Source: Hungatella hathewayi
Lineage (GTDB): Bacteria > Bacillota > Clostridia > Lachnospirales > Lachnospiraceae
Assembly (NCBI GenBank): GCA_025149285.1
Contig: CP102274.1
Span: forward strand, 4,118,001-4,182,000
Direction: 5' to 3'
DNA length: 64,000 nt
Part shown: positions 25,992 through 37,587 of the stretch, piece after piece
How positions within the stretch are numbered: position 1 is the first letter of the stretch
Layout of the letters: each line of letters starts with the position of its first letter
Made by a program: the position numbers and the translations under genes
The notes under the pieces: generated by a model
Databases searched by the model: none
Told to the model about the DNA's origin: nothing
What the model saw: the letters and a program-made list of their open reading frames with translations, nothing else

Positions 25992-26893
25992 AATTCCACC
26001 CCTGCTTTCTCTTTCTTTGGTTCTGTTGTTTCCTGTTCTTTTTTCTTCTCTCCGGAGTAATTGGATAAGATTACAGCCGCCAGAATCAGCACACAGCCGC
26101 CGATCATCCGGATTGTCACATGCTCGTGCAGAAGGATGACGGAAAACAGGGTGCCGAAGACGGACTCCATGGAAAGAATGATAGCCGCTTTCGTCTCATC
26201 CACATACTTCTGGCAGTTCGTCTGCAGAAGATAGGTGAATGCGGTACTCACTACCCCCAAGTATAACACACTGAGCCAGCCTGTGGAAGTAGCATGCACA
26301 GTCAGCTGTCCCTGCACTGCCAGGAACACAGCGGACAGAAGAAACGCCGTCGCCATCTGAACCGTGTTCAAAACCCGGACCCGGTATTTCGGCGCAAACT
26401 CGCCGGTCAAAAAAATCTGAAGTGCAAATCCCACAGCGCCTGCCAGTGTCAGCGCATCACCGGCGCCCAGTGAAAAATTCCCGCTCAGCGACAGAATTCC
26501 CACTCCCACAATGGCCATGACAGCTCCAAGGATTCCATTGAATCCCACCGTTTTCTTATAGACCAGGAAGGCGATAAACGGCACCATCACTACATTCGTA
26601 GCCGTTAAAAACGCGTTTTTGGATGGTGTCGTGTACTGAAGTCCCACGATCTGCAGCGCAAATCCGGCAAACAACGCACACCCCATGAAAAATCCGGCCC
26701 GGATCTCTTCTTTTTTAATTTGTTTCATACCCGGCAGAGAAATTCCGCCCAGGATTACGGTTCCCAGAAAAAACCGGAAGGTCATGATCTGGAACGGGGT
26801 CAGACTATCCAGCGCCATGTCACTGGCAACAAAGCCGCCGCCCCAGATTACCGTCACAAGGATCAGTCCGAATATAGCCAGATATTTCTTCAT
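25988..26893 (-). CDS. EamA/DMT-family transporter
   Basis: The 301-residue membrane protein has ten helices in two EamA repeats (first VTVIWGGGFVASDMALDSLT, second near GDALTLAGAVGFALQIFLTG) and a charged C-terminal tail. The start at 26893 follows GGAGGACTGTC; a longer in-frame extension inside the GH65 gene is an artefact. It overlaps the GH65 and pgmB genes by 4 bp each, so translation is coupled. DMT exporters move varied metabolites; the role inside a sugar operon is not clear. Confidence 0.9.
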   Translation of the reverse strand: MKKYLAIFGLILVTVIWGGGFVASDMALDSLTPFQIMTFRFFLGTVILGGISLPGMKQIKKEEIRAGFFMGCALFAGFALQIVGLQYTTPSKNAFLTATNVVMVPFIAFLVYKKTVGFNGILGAVMAIVGVGILSLSGNFSLGAGDALTLAGAVGFALQIFLTGEFAPKYRVRVLNTVQMATAFLLSAVFLAVQGQLTVHATSTGWLSVLYLGVVSTAFTYLLQTNCQKYVDETKAAIILSMESVFGTLFSVILLHEHVTIRMIGGCVLILAAVILSNYSGEKKKEQETTEPKKEKAGVEL

Positions 26894-29235
26894 GACAGTC
26901 CTCCTGCCACAGTTTTTTGTCCTTCCAGGATCACCACCTTCCCGTTCATTCGGACTGTCACCGGGCCGCCCTCCAGCACCGTTACCGTTACGCGGTTGTC
27001 CGGTGATACGGCGATTTCCAGCCTGGAGCCTCTGTGGTGAAGTTTGAAGGAAAGCCCTTTCCACTCCTTCGGCATATGGGGACGGATATCGATGACGCCG
27101 TCTTCTTCCAGTGATACGCCTGCGAAACCGAACACCACAGTCTGCCACACACCGCCGGCGTTGGCCGCATGGATTCCTTCTCTTGTATTTTTCTGCAAGT
27201 CGGTCAAATCGATAAACGCCGCCCGCTTTAAATAACGGTATGCCTTCGACTCATCACCCACATGGAGCCCCATGACAGAATAGATGCTGGGGCTCAAAGA
27301 GGAACCGTGAAGCGTCCTTTTTTCGTAATAGGCATAGTTCTTCCGCTTCGTCTCCTCGTCGAATTCTTCTCCGAGAAGGTGGAGAAGCATCACCACATCC
27401 GCCTGCTTGATAATCTGGGTCTGATCCTTTGGCACGGTCTTTAAAATCTCCGGCCGGATGGGCCAGTCATTCTCATCACAGGCCTCAATCGTCACATCTT
27501 TCAGATTAAAATATCCCTCAAACTGCTCCAGAAGACCATTTTCCGTTCCCTTTGGAAGATACATTTTCTCCCTTACCAGAGACCAGTATTCCAGTTCTTT
27601 GTCCCCTATCTTTAAGCGGCTCTTCAGTTCATCACAGACTTCCGCTTCGTCTTTCTCCCATTCCTTTAAAAGCTCCAGGACATAGCCTAAGTTCCATCTT
27701 GCCAGATAGTTGGTGTACAGATTGTTGTCCACCGGTTCATGCCACTCGTCCGGCCCCGTGACACGGCGGATTTCGTAGCGGTCCAGCTCCCGGTTGTATT
27801 CGCACCGGCTGGCCCAGAAACGGGCCGTTTCGATCAGGATTTCGGCGCCCTTTTCCCGAAGGAAGTTCCGGTCTCCGGTTATCTTCACATAGTTGTAGAT
27901 CCCATAGGCCACCGCAGCAGTCACGTGATGCTCGTAAACCGCCACATAGCAGCGGTAGCAGGTTCCATCCGGCTCTATGGTCCAGTCCGGGCACTGCTCC
28001 GTGCCGTCATCTGCCGATTCCCATGGGTACTGGGCGCCGCGGTATCCATTCTTCGCCGCATTGGCTCTTGCCGCATCCAGAAGGTGGTACCGGTAGTTTT
28101 CCAGATTTCTGGCCGTATCCGGGAACACGCAGGCGAAAAACGGCAGCATGAACAGCTCCGTATCCCAAAACGCGTGGCCTCCGTATTCCTCACCGCTTAA
28201 GAGCTTCGCCCCCACGTTGACCCTGTCATCGTGTTCGCTGCCCGTGCTCATCAGATGGAAAATCGTAAAGCGGACGGCGCGGTCCAGTTCAAAATCGCCC
28301 TGAATCTCAATATTGGCGTCGTCCCACATGCGGGCGTACACCTCCATATGGCGGTTCATCTCCGTCTCGAAGCCGTCGGCCAGAAAATCTGCGATCTCGT
28401 CTCTCACCCGGCAGTGGAGTTCATAATCCGGGACCTCACGTTCCGTATAGACGGAGGCGTATTTTACTACCTCCACCGTCTTTCCCTCCTCCGCGTCAAA
28501 ATCCTGAAACTCCACAGCAGTCTCTCCAAACGCGCCGAAGCTTCGGTTCTTCATCACGGCTCTCCCCTCGGAGTAAGCCTCCATAAAGCTCCCGGTTCCC
28601 ACGCAGAGCTTTCTGTCCCTCGTAGTCACCTCCACGTAAGCTCCCGTATCGGTAAGCGTGCGGTTTTCCAGCAGCCTGGTGTGCTTCACTTTAAAACGCG
28701 GGGCGTCACAGAAGTTTATGACGGAGCCGTCAATGATGTTTTCCACCTCGATGATCCCGCTGTAGTTTAGCGGCGTCACAAAAAGACGGATTCCCATGCG
28801 GTGAACGTTGGACCGGCTCACCATCCGGATTCCTTCCACCTCGGTTCTTCTCCCCTTCTTATCTTCCAGGACAAACCGTTTTGCAAGCAGCGAATGCTTC
28901 ATGTCCAGAGCCCTGGAATATTCCAGGACTCTGCACGTCTCGATGCCAATCAGCTCTTTCTCCACATAGAGCTTTATGCCCAGCCAGTCCGGTAAGTTGG
29001 CCAGTTCTCTCATAAAGGTCTCTGACCGATCAAAAACGCCGTTGATATAGGTACAGGGAATGCTCTTTGCCGTCCGCTCCTCATAGGCGCCCCTCGTCCC
29101 CAGATATCCGTTGGAAAGGCAGAAAAGGCTTTCGTATTTTAAATTTTCCTCCGGATCGTAGTGATCCTGAAGGATCATCCACGAGTCATCGCTCAAGTAA
29201 TTCCTTATGTGTTCTGAAAATCGCTCTCTTATCAC
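26890..29235 (-). CDS. Glycoside hydrolase family 65 disaccharide phosphorylase
   Basis: The 781-residue enzyme has an N-terminal beta-sandwich (LKYESLFCLSNGYLGTRGAY), a helical (alpha/alpha)6 catalytic domain with GHAFWDTELFMLP, the general acid Glu in RRVTGPDEWHEPVDNN and the phosphate-binding region GSSLSPSIYSVM, and a small C-terminal sheet. GH65 enzymes split maltose, trehalose, kojibiose or nigerose with phosphate into glucose and beta-glucose-1-phosphate. The adjacent pgmB fits exactly. Which disaccharide is used cannot be read from these motifs. The start is a GTG at 29235. Confidence 0.92.
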   Translation of the reverse strand: MIRERFSEHIRNYLSDDSWMILQDHYDPEENLKYESLFCLSNGYLGTRGAYEERTAKSIPCTYINGVFDRSETFMRELANLPDWLGIKLYVEKELIGIETCRVLEYSRALDMKHSLLAKRFVLEDKKGRRTEVEGIRMVSRSNVHRMGIRLFVTPLNYSGIIEVENIIDGSVINFCDAPRFKVKHTRLLENRTLTDTGAYVEVTTRDRKLCVGTGSFMEAYSEGRAVMKNRSFGAFGETAVEFQDFDAEEGKTVEVVKYASVYTEREVPDYELHCRVRDEIADFLADGFETEMNRHMEVYARMWDDANIEIQGDFELDRAVRFTIFHLMSTGSEHDDRVNVGAKLLSGEEYGGHAFWDTELFMLPFFACVFPDTARNLENYRYHLLDAARANAAKNGYRGAQYPWESADDGTEQCPDWTIEPDGTCYRCYVAVYEHHVTAAVAYGIYNYVKITGDRNFLREKGAEILIETARFWASRCEYNRELDRYEIRRVTGPDEWHEPVDNNLYTNYLARWNLGYVLELLKEWEKDEAEVCDELKSRLKIGDKELEYWSLVREKMYLPKGTENGLLEQFEGYFNLKDVTIEACDENDWPIRPEILKTVPKDQTQIIKQADVVMLLHLLGEEFDEETKRKNYAYYEKRTLHGSSLSPSIYSVMGLHVGDESKAYRYLKRAAFIDLTDLQKNTREGIHAANAGGVWQTVVFGFAGVSLEEDGVIDIRPHMPKEWKGLSFKLHHRGSRLEIAVSPDNRVTVTVLEGGPVTVRMNGKVVILEGQKTVAGGLS

Positions 29236-29257
29236 GTCTTTTCCACGCTTCCTTCCT

Positions 29258-32269
<3,012 letters not shown>

Positions 32270-33091
32270 TTATTTAATCGCTCCGCTTGTTCCCTCCACG
32301 ATATGCTTCTGCGCAAAGAGGAATACGATAATCGGAGGCAGAATCATGATGACTGTAATACAGAGCATCGGAATAATCTGCGTGCTGTGAACGCCCTTAA
32401 AGGATGCCAGCCCGAGAGCCAGGGTAAATTTACTCCTGTCCTGTAAGAAAATGAGCGGTCCAAGGTAGTCATTCCACACGGTAATCATGTTCAGAACGCC
32501 GACTAAGATTAACTGCGGCTTCATAATCGGCATGAAAATCCGCCAGTAAATCTGAAATGCGTTGGCGCCGTCGATCCTGGCCGCCTCCTCAAAGTCCTTC
32601 GGCACTCCCATCAGGAACTGCCTCATTAAGAAGATATAGTAGGCGGAACCGAACCAGGCCGGGATGATCAGCGGCTTCAGCGTGTTGATCCAGCCAAAAA
32701 TCTTAAATTCCATGTACTGCGGAATCATCGTTACATCCCACGGAATCATCATCGTGGAAAGCAGAATCATAAACAGAACGTTTTTTCCTTTAAACTGATA
32801 TCTTGCAAATCCGTAGGCTACCAGAGAACAGGATAAAATCTGTCCCGCCGTGGTTCCAACCGTTACCAGAATGGAGTTCCAGAGATACCGCCCGAACGGC
32901 TGTGCCTTCCATGCATCTAAGTAGTTATCCACCAGCCATTTTTTCGGGAACAGTCTGGGCGGGTAAGCGATGGCCTCCGCTTCCGTCTTAAATGTGGTAA
33001 ACAGCATGTAGATGAACGGCGACAGGAAATACAGCGCCATCAGAGTCAAAAGCACGTAGATAATGATCTTTGATTTCTTCGACATACTCAT
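32270..33091 (-). CDS. Carbohydrate ABC transporter permease (MalG-like)
   Basis: This 273-residue CUT1 permease has six helices and the EAA loop DFEEAARIDGANAFQIYWRI; the C-terminus AQKHIVEGTSGAIK is typical of MalG-like subunits. It is the third gene of the oligosaccharide operon, 2 bp after its partner permease and 12 bp before lacZ. No ATPase is encoded in the operon. Confidence 0.92.
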   Translation of the reverse strand: MSMSKKSKIIIYVLLTLMALYFLSPFIYMLFTTFKTEAEAIAYPPRLFPKKWLVDNYLDAWKAQPFGRYLWNSILVTVGTTAGQILSCSLVAYGFARYQFKGKNVLFMILLSTMMIPWDVTMIPQYMEFKIFGWINTLKPLIIPAWFGSAYYIFLMRQFLMGVPKDFEEAARIDGANAFQIYWRIFMPIMKPQLILVGVLNMITVWNDYLGPLIFLQDRSKFTLALGLASFKGVHSTQIIPMLCITVIMILPPIIVFLFAQKHIVEGTSGAIK

Positions 33092-33093
33092 AG

Positions 33094-34014
33094 TTACTTC
33101 CTGCCTTTCCTGGTTTTTTTCGAATTCTTGGCCTCGGTCTCATAGAATACCCATGCAGATGAGGACTTGAATACAAGGGCGGTTAAAAACAGGATAATGA
33201 CAAACATCACCCATGCGTTGGCGCTTGCATATCCCAGCTTATGGTGCTTAAACGCATTATTATAGGTAAACATTCCATAGAAATACGTAGATTTTAACGG
33301 TCCTCCGTTTGTGAGCAGCATCACGAGGGTCAGTTGCTGGAACGCGCTGATTAACGACGTGATCAGGTTAAACAGAATGGTTGGCGTGATAATCGGCAGC
33401 GTGATGGAAAAGAACTGTCTCGCCGGACTGGCGCCGTCTAAGGAAGCCGCCTCGTATAGATCGATGGGAATACTCTTGATATCCGTATAGAAAATCAGCA
33501 TCATGGTTCCTACGCCAAACGCACTCGCCAGAATAACGGCCAGAAGCGCCCAGGAAGGATCGACCAGCCAGTTGGGACCCTCGATTCCCAGCAGAGAGAG
33601 CAGATAGTTCAGCACTCCGTAGTTTCCGTTTAAGATCCAGCCCCAGATGATGGAGATGGCAACGCCGGATACAACCGCCGGGATATAAAAGATCGTTCTG
33701 TAAATTTTAACCCCCTTCACCGGCTGCGTGATCAGCATGGCCAGAAACAGGGCAATTATCATGTTAAGGGGTACGAAGATTGCGGCATATTTTAATGTGA
33801 TGACCAGGGATTTGTAAAACTGTTTATCTTTTGTAAACATCTCCACATAGTTCCCCAGTCCCCGGAATGTCGGGGTGGATGTGATCGGCCAGTCAAAAAA
33901 GCTCATTACCAGCGACAGGATTAAAGGGCCCGCCGTAAAGACGATGAACCCGATGATCCATGGCAGAATAAAGAGATAGGGAGTTACCTTTCCAGGGAAT
34001 TTTTTCTTTTCCAT
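33094..34014 (-). CDS. Carbohydrate ABC transporter permease (MalF-like)
   Basis: The 306-residue CUT1 permease has six helices and the loop DLYEAASLDGASPARQFFSI. The N-terminus MEKKKFPGKVTPYLFILPWI is characteristic. It pairs with the following permease and with the lipoprotein encoded 59 bp upstream. Given lacZ and GH65 downstream, the cargo is probably a galactoside or mixed gluco-oligosaccharide. Confidence 0.92.
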   Translation of the reverse strand: MEKKKFPGKVTPYLFILPWIIGFIVFTAGPLILSLVMSFFDWPITSTPTFRGLGNYVEMFTKDKQFYKSLVITLKYAAIFVPLNMIIALFLAMLITQPVKGVKIYRTIFYIPAVVSGVAISIIWGWILNGNYGVLNYLLSLLGIEGPNWLVDPSWALLAVILASAFGVGTMMLIFYTDIKSIPIDLYEAASLDGASPARQFFSITLPIITPTILFNLITSLISAFQQLTLVMLLTNGGPLKSTYFYGMFTYNNAFKHHKLGYASANAWVMFVIILFLTALVFKSSSAWVFYETEAKNSKKTRKGRK

Positions 34015-34073
34015 ATTTTACCTCCATTTCAGTTCCCCGCGCGGGACTGCCCGGCGCGGGGAATACCTGCAGT

Positions 34074-35315
34074 TTACTGCATCTCGGATACCGCCTCATT
34101 CAGTACGACAGCCGGATCTTCCATGGTACTCGGGTTATAGACGCGTTCAAAGGTTAAGTCCAGAGTATCTTTCAGTTCAGACCAGTTGTCCACAATAAAG
34201 CTGGCAGGCGTGTAACCGCTGCTCTGCTCCAGCATGGAGTAGAATGGAGCGTTGGCCGGATCTTCCAGTATTTTCTCAGACTCTACGACAGACTTGAGAG
34301 CCGGAAGTTCATATCCGATTCTGGCCTTGTTCATCTCCTCGCCTGTCCAGTACTTTACGAACTCCCATGCAGCATCTTTGTGCTTGGAATCTTTGGAGAT
34401 CGAAACGCCTGAAGAGCTTAAGATGCTGACGGAATCATGTCCTGCGCCTGCAAATGCCGGGATATCGACGATCCCATAATTTAAACCGTCTTCATCGAAA
34501 GAGGCAATCGACCATGCTCCGTAGATATACATTGCCGTCTGGCCGCTTCGGAACTCGTCTGTACCATTCTTCTCCGTGGCGATGGCGTATCCGTCCTTCT
34601 CCATGTTCTGGAACATGGAGACTGCCTCGATCGCTTTCTCCGAATTTAAGTTTCCATCCAGATTTCCGTCCTGATCCACAAAAGCAGTTCCGTTGCTCCA
34701 TAAGTACATCTCATAATCGTAGGGATCCGGCTTCATCTGGAAGGAGAAGCCCTTCACGCCGTCTACCTTCTCGGTGATTGTCTTTGCAGCCGCCATTAAG
34801 TCATCCCACGTCCAGTCATTGGTTGGCTCAGCAACTCCTGCCTGTGCAAAGATGTCCTTATTATAAAACAGCGCGTGTGTGGTAAAACCTACCGGAATGC
34901 CGTAGACCGAATCTCCCTTGGAGTTATATGGCCACAGAGCATCATAGAAGTTGTTCTTATAGTCCGCCCCCTCTTTTTCTATGTAGGAATCCAGCGGTTC
35001 CAGGCCCTCGTAATAGGACGGGTAATCCCACATGTAGAGCACGTCCGGCGTATCTCCCGATCCCATGCCGGCGCTGATCTTTGTATCGTACTCGCTTCCG
35101 TAAGCTTCCAGTGCAACCTCGATATCGTCATGGCTGGCATTAAACTGATCCACCAGTGCCTGCTGTTTATCCAGATCTTCCGCATTGTCCCACGATGCAA
35201 AACGAATCTTTACCTTGCCGCCGTTTGCCTGGCTGTCGGCCTTCGATCCGCATCCGCTGAGTACCGTCACAGCCACTAAAGAAAGAGCCGCAATCACCGC
35301 AATTTTCTTTTTCAT
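34074..35315 (-). CDS. Sugar ABC transporter substrate-binding lipoprotein
   Basis: The 413-residue family 1 solute-binding protein has signal peptide MKKKIAVIAALSLVAVTVLS and lipobox LSGCGS, then KIRFASWDNAEDLDKQQALV. The start at 35315 is preceded by AGGAGGAAATATAT; an upstream in-frame extension lacks a ribosome binding site. It is the first gene of the leftward oligosaccharide operon and lies behind a promoter with a 25-bp palindrome. Trp-rich loops such as PTNDWTWDDLMAAAK fit sugar stacking. Confidence 0.92.
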   Translation of the reverse strand: MKKKIAVIAALSLVAVTVLSGCGSKADSQANGGKVKIRFASWDNAEDLDKQQALVDQFNASHDDIEVALEAYGSEYDTKISAGMGSGDTPDVLYMWDYPSYYEGLEPLDSYIEKEGADYKNNFYDALWPYNSKGDSVYGIPVGFTTHALFYNKDIFAQAGVAEPTNDWTWDDLMAAAKTITEKVDGVKGFSFQMKPDPYDYEMYLWSNGTAFVDQDGNLDGNLNSEKAIEAVSMFQNMEKDGYAIATEKNGTDEFRSGQTAMYIYGAWSIASFDEDGLNYGIVDIPAFAGAGHDSVSILSSSGVSISKDSKHKDAAWEFVKYWTGEEMNKARIGYELPALKSVVESEKILEDPANAPFYSMLEQSSGYTPASFIVDNWSELKDTLDLTFERVYNPSTMEDPAVVLNEAVSEMQ

Positions 35316-35360
35316 ATATATTTCCTCCTTAACATTTGGTAAATACATCGTAGCACACTC

Positions 35361-35385
35361 TAGTAAAATATTCAATATTTTACTA
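35361..35385. promoter_or_regulatory. 25-bp perfect palindrome, candidate operator
   Basis: TAGTAAAATATT and AATATTTTACTA are separated by a single C. The site lies 13-37 bp downstream of the predicted -10 box of the oligosaccharide operon. Partial copies (GTAAAATTTTACT) occur at about 35511-35523. Confidence 0.65.
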
Positions 35386-35397
35386 AGTAAAAATCAC

Positions 35398-35426
35398 ATT
35401 TTCAATATTATGCACGATTTTGTCAA
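35398..35426 (-). promoter_or_regulatory. Candidate promoter of the oligosaccharide operon
   Basis: On the - strand TTGACA (35426-35421) is followed after 17 bp by GAAAAT (35403-35398), a weak -10 box. A weak -10 with a strong -35 would suit activation or tight repression. The rest of 35427-35600 is AT-rich and holds no gene I can see. Confidence 0.55.
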
Positions 35427-35610
35427 TTGCTTTTTGTGCATATTTTATAATAAAAATGACTATTTTTTAACTACCAACACCTTTTCGGGACCATTTATGC
35501 TTTTTTCAAGGTAAAATTTTACTATTTTACTTTCCTGATTTTATTTTTTTACCGCGCTGCCCGGCTGCAGGAAATTACCATTCTGAAAGAGACCTGGAGA
35601 ACCGGAAAGC

Positions 35611-35648
35611 AAAGGGCAGCCCTGAACTTCTATTCAGGACTGCCCCTT
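35611..35648. terminator. Hairpin after the beta-lactamase-like gene
   Basis: AAAGGGCAGCCCTGAA pairs with TTCAGGACTGCCCCTT (two mismatches) around a 6-nt loop. The T tract is poor on both strands. Confidence 0.65.
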
Positions 35649-35733
35649 CTATTTCACTCTGTTTTTTTCTGTTTCTCCTTATCTTCCATATAACATCTTT
35701 CAATCAATCATCATACCTGTTTTTACATAATCG

Positions 35734-37257
35734 TTAATATAGATTTGCTGCCTGTTTAACAAGTTTCTCCAGGAGTTTCTGCATATTTCCCACAACGGGA
35801 TGATTCTCCAGCCCATATTCCCCCGCTACCTGTTTCATCTTCGGAAAGGCCAGCCAGGTACTTCCGGCCTCATCCTCCCAAACTGCAATCTTAAGGGGGA
35901 GTTCCAGTGCGATGCTCTGATCCGCCTGCATGAGTCCGGTCCCCACCTTCGGCGCGCCGAATACCAGCACTGTCGTGGGTCTCAGCTCCAGCCCTGCCTC
36001 TGCCGCGTTCTTCGCATGGTCAAACTTTGCAAATACCGGAATGTCCAGAGCTTTCAGCTGCTTCTCAAGACGTTCCGCCGTCTCGTCTGCCGAAAATTGT
36101 CCTTCCATCAAAAAGAGCCGGTTGTCATCGTAGTTCGTGGACAGCAGATCGCCAAACGCACCGGCGATCTTTCTTCCCAGATTCGTAAAATCCACTCCCT
36201 CTTTATTTGCCAGAAGGGTGACACAGACCAGTTCCTCCGGATGGGTAAACCGGCTTAGAAATGAGGAGAAGCCCGGCACAGAACCCTTGATATCCATCAG
36301 TCCTCTGTGATGGTAAAACTGCCATCCGGCACTGCCCCAAACGGTACGGCCATCCGGAAGCGTCCACGGAGCATAAAGCACCGCCCGGTTCTCCGGCTTT
36401 TTGATCAGAACGCCGCCCGCAAGGCCGATATCCCAGAAGGAGATATCCTGCGCCGACGCCCACACATCACCAAAACCGCGGAGCGCAGAGGAATGCAGCT
36501 GCGGATATACGCTTCCGTCACTCCTGTAACTGACTGCAGTCTCTGCCGGGTCAATATACCGGCCGTCTGTCTTGAATATCTGGTGTACGTATTCGCTCAG
36601 GGATAAGTCCTCCTGACGGAAGGCAGGCAGGCCGTCAGAAAATGAGGTATGCTTCAGGCCCAGCAGCTCAAACTGGTTTTTCTTCACAAATTCCTGATAC
36701 GTCATACCACTTACCTTTTCAACGACCTCTGTTAGAAGAAGGAAATTTGCAGCACTCTGTTCCACCTCTGTTCCCGGCTCAAACCTGAGGGGAAGATCGG
36801 CCATCAGAGCTTTCAGCTCCTCAAATGTCCACTCTCTTAAGAGACTGAAACCTTCCTGATTCCTGTAATCTGCCAGTCCCGAGGCATGGTGAATCAACTG
36901 GCGGACGGTAATATTCTTCCAGTGTTCCGGAAGTCCCTCCACATAGTCAGAGGCTGGTACATCTAGCTCCACGCTTCCCGCCTCATAAAGCTGCATAATC
37001 GCCACAGCCGCATAACCCTGGGAAACAGGGCCTGCCGGCCACAGGGTATTTACAGAGGCAAGACGTTTCTGCCCGGCATCCGAAAAGCCGTATCCCACCA
37101 CCCGCGGAATATAGGGCGCCTGAACGATCGCCAGGGTCAGACCCGGAATCTCCTGTTCCTTCATAAATTCCCATACCATCTCATCCACGGTTTCTCCAAG
37201 ATACGATACATCCGCGCTGCCTCTCATCTTCCTCTCTGTGTGTTCTCTCGTGTTCAT
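35734..37257 (-). CDS. Beta-lactamase-fold protein fused to DUF302, catalytic residues missing
   Basis: The 507-residue cytoplasmic protein has a class C beta-lactamase/PBP4-like domain (about 15-370) and a C-terminal DUF302 domain (about 375-500, LFLMEGQFSADETAERLEKQ and LVFGAPKVGTGLMQ). Where active members have G-S-V-S-K, this protein has GPVSQ, so both the nucleophilic Ser and the Lys of SxxK are gone. The Tyr motif YSN is replaced by QSAAN. There is no signal peptide. It is therefore probably a pseudoenzyme, perhaps binding a ligand or partner. ATG 37257 follows AAAAGGAG. Its promoter carries a 7-9-7 palindrome. Confidence 0.85.
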   Translation of the reverse strand: MNTREHTERKMRGSADVSYLGETVDEMVWEFMKEQEIPGLTLAIVQAPYIPRVVGYGFSDAGQKRLASVNTLWPAGPVSQGYAAVAIMQLYEAGSVELDVPASDYVEGLPEHWKNITVRQLIHHASGLADYRNQEGFSLLREWTFEELKALMADLPLRFEPGTEVEQSAANFLLLTEVVEKVSGMTYQEFVKKNQFELLGLKHTSFSDGLPAFRQEDLSLSEYVHQIFKTDGRYIDPAETAVSYRSDGSVYPQLHSSALRGFGDVWASAQDISFWDIGLAGGVLIKKPENRAVLYAPWTLPDGRTVWGSAGWQFYHHRGLMDIKGSVPGFSSFLSRFTHPEELVCVTLLANKEGVDFTNLGRKIAGAFGDLLSTNYDDNRLFLMEGQFSADETAERLEKQLKALDIPVFAKFDHAKNAAEAGLELRPTTVLVFGAPKVGTGLMQADQSIALELPLKIAVWEDEAGSTWLAFPKMKQVAGEYGLENHPVVGNMQKLLEKLVKQAANLY

Positions 37258-37387
37258 TCAATGCTCCTTTTCCAAGCCGGGTACCACTGTAGCGGCTGTG
37301 CTTCCTGCCGTTGATGTAGTTTTGGCGGTTACTCGTCTTTAAAAACTGCGTGATCTGGTTACTGTTACTTTTTTAATTACAGTTTAT

Positions 37388-37422
37388 ACTGTAATAGTAC
37401 TCGTTACAGTTATATTTGTCAA
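37388..37422 (-). promoter_or_regulatory. Promoter and operator of the beta-lactamase-like gene
   Basis: On the - strand TTGACA (37422-37417) and TACTAT (37399-37394) are 17 bp apart. ACTGTAA (37388-37394) and TTACAGT (37404-37410) form a perfect 7-9-7 palindrome over the spacer and -10 box. Further GTTAC/ATTACAG half-sites follow nearby. Confidence 0.65.
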
Positions 37423-37450
37423 GAAGCTTTTGATATTTTTTTTAAAACGG

Positions 37451-37485
37451 TAAAAAGCGGAGCACCGTCTCCGGCACTCCGCTTC
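37451..37485 (-). terminator. Terminator of the rnf operon
   Basis: On the - strand AGCGGAG-CCG pairs with CGG-CTCCGCT and is followed by TTTTT. It lies about 100 bp after the rnfB stop codon. Confidence 0.82.
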
Positions 37486-37587
37486 TCCACAGTACAGCAG
37501 TCCGCACTGTTTTTATAAATACAGAATCAAATTGTTTCAATCCACGCTCACCACCTTAGAGGATGGGAGAATCCTTGCTAATATTTG

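Noticed and set aside
25988..27148. 386-codon version of the EamA transporter gene
   Set aside because: The first 85 codons lie inside the GH65 gene and are Arg/Gly/Pro-rich noise. The real start at 26893 has GGAGGA.
37534..37547. CRISPR array
   Set aside because: Only one partial repeat-like match, with no second copy, spacers or cas genes.
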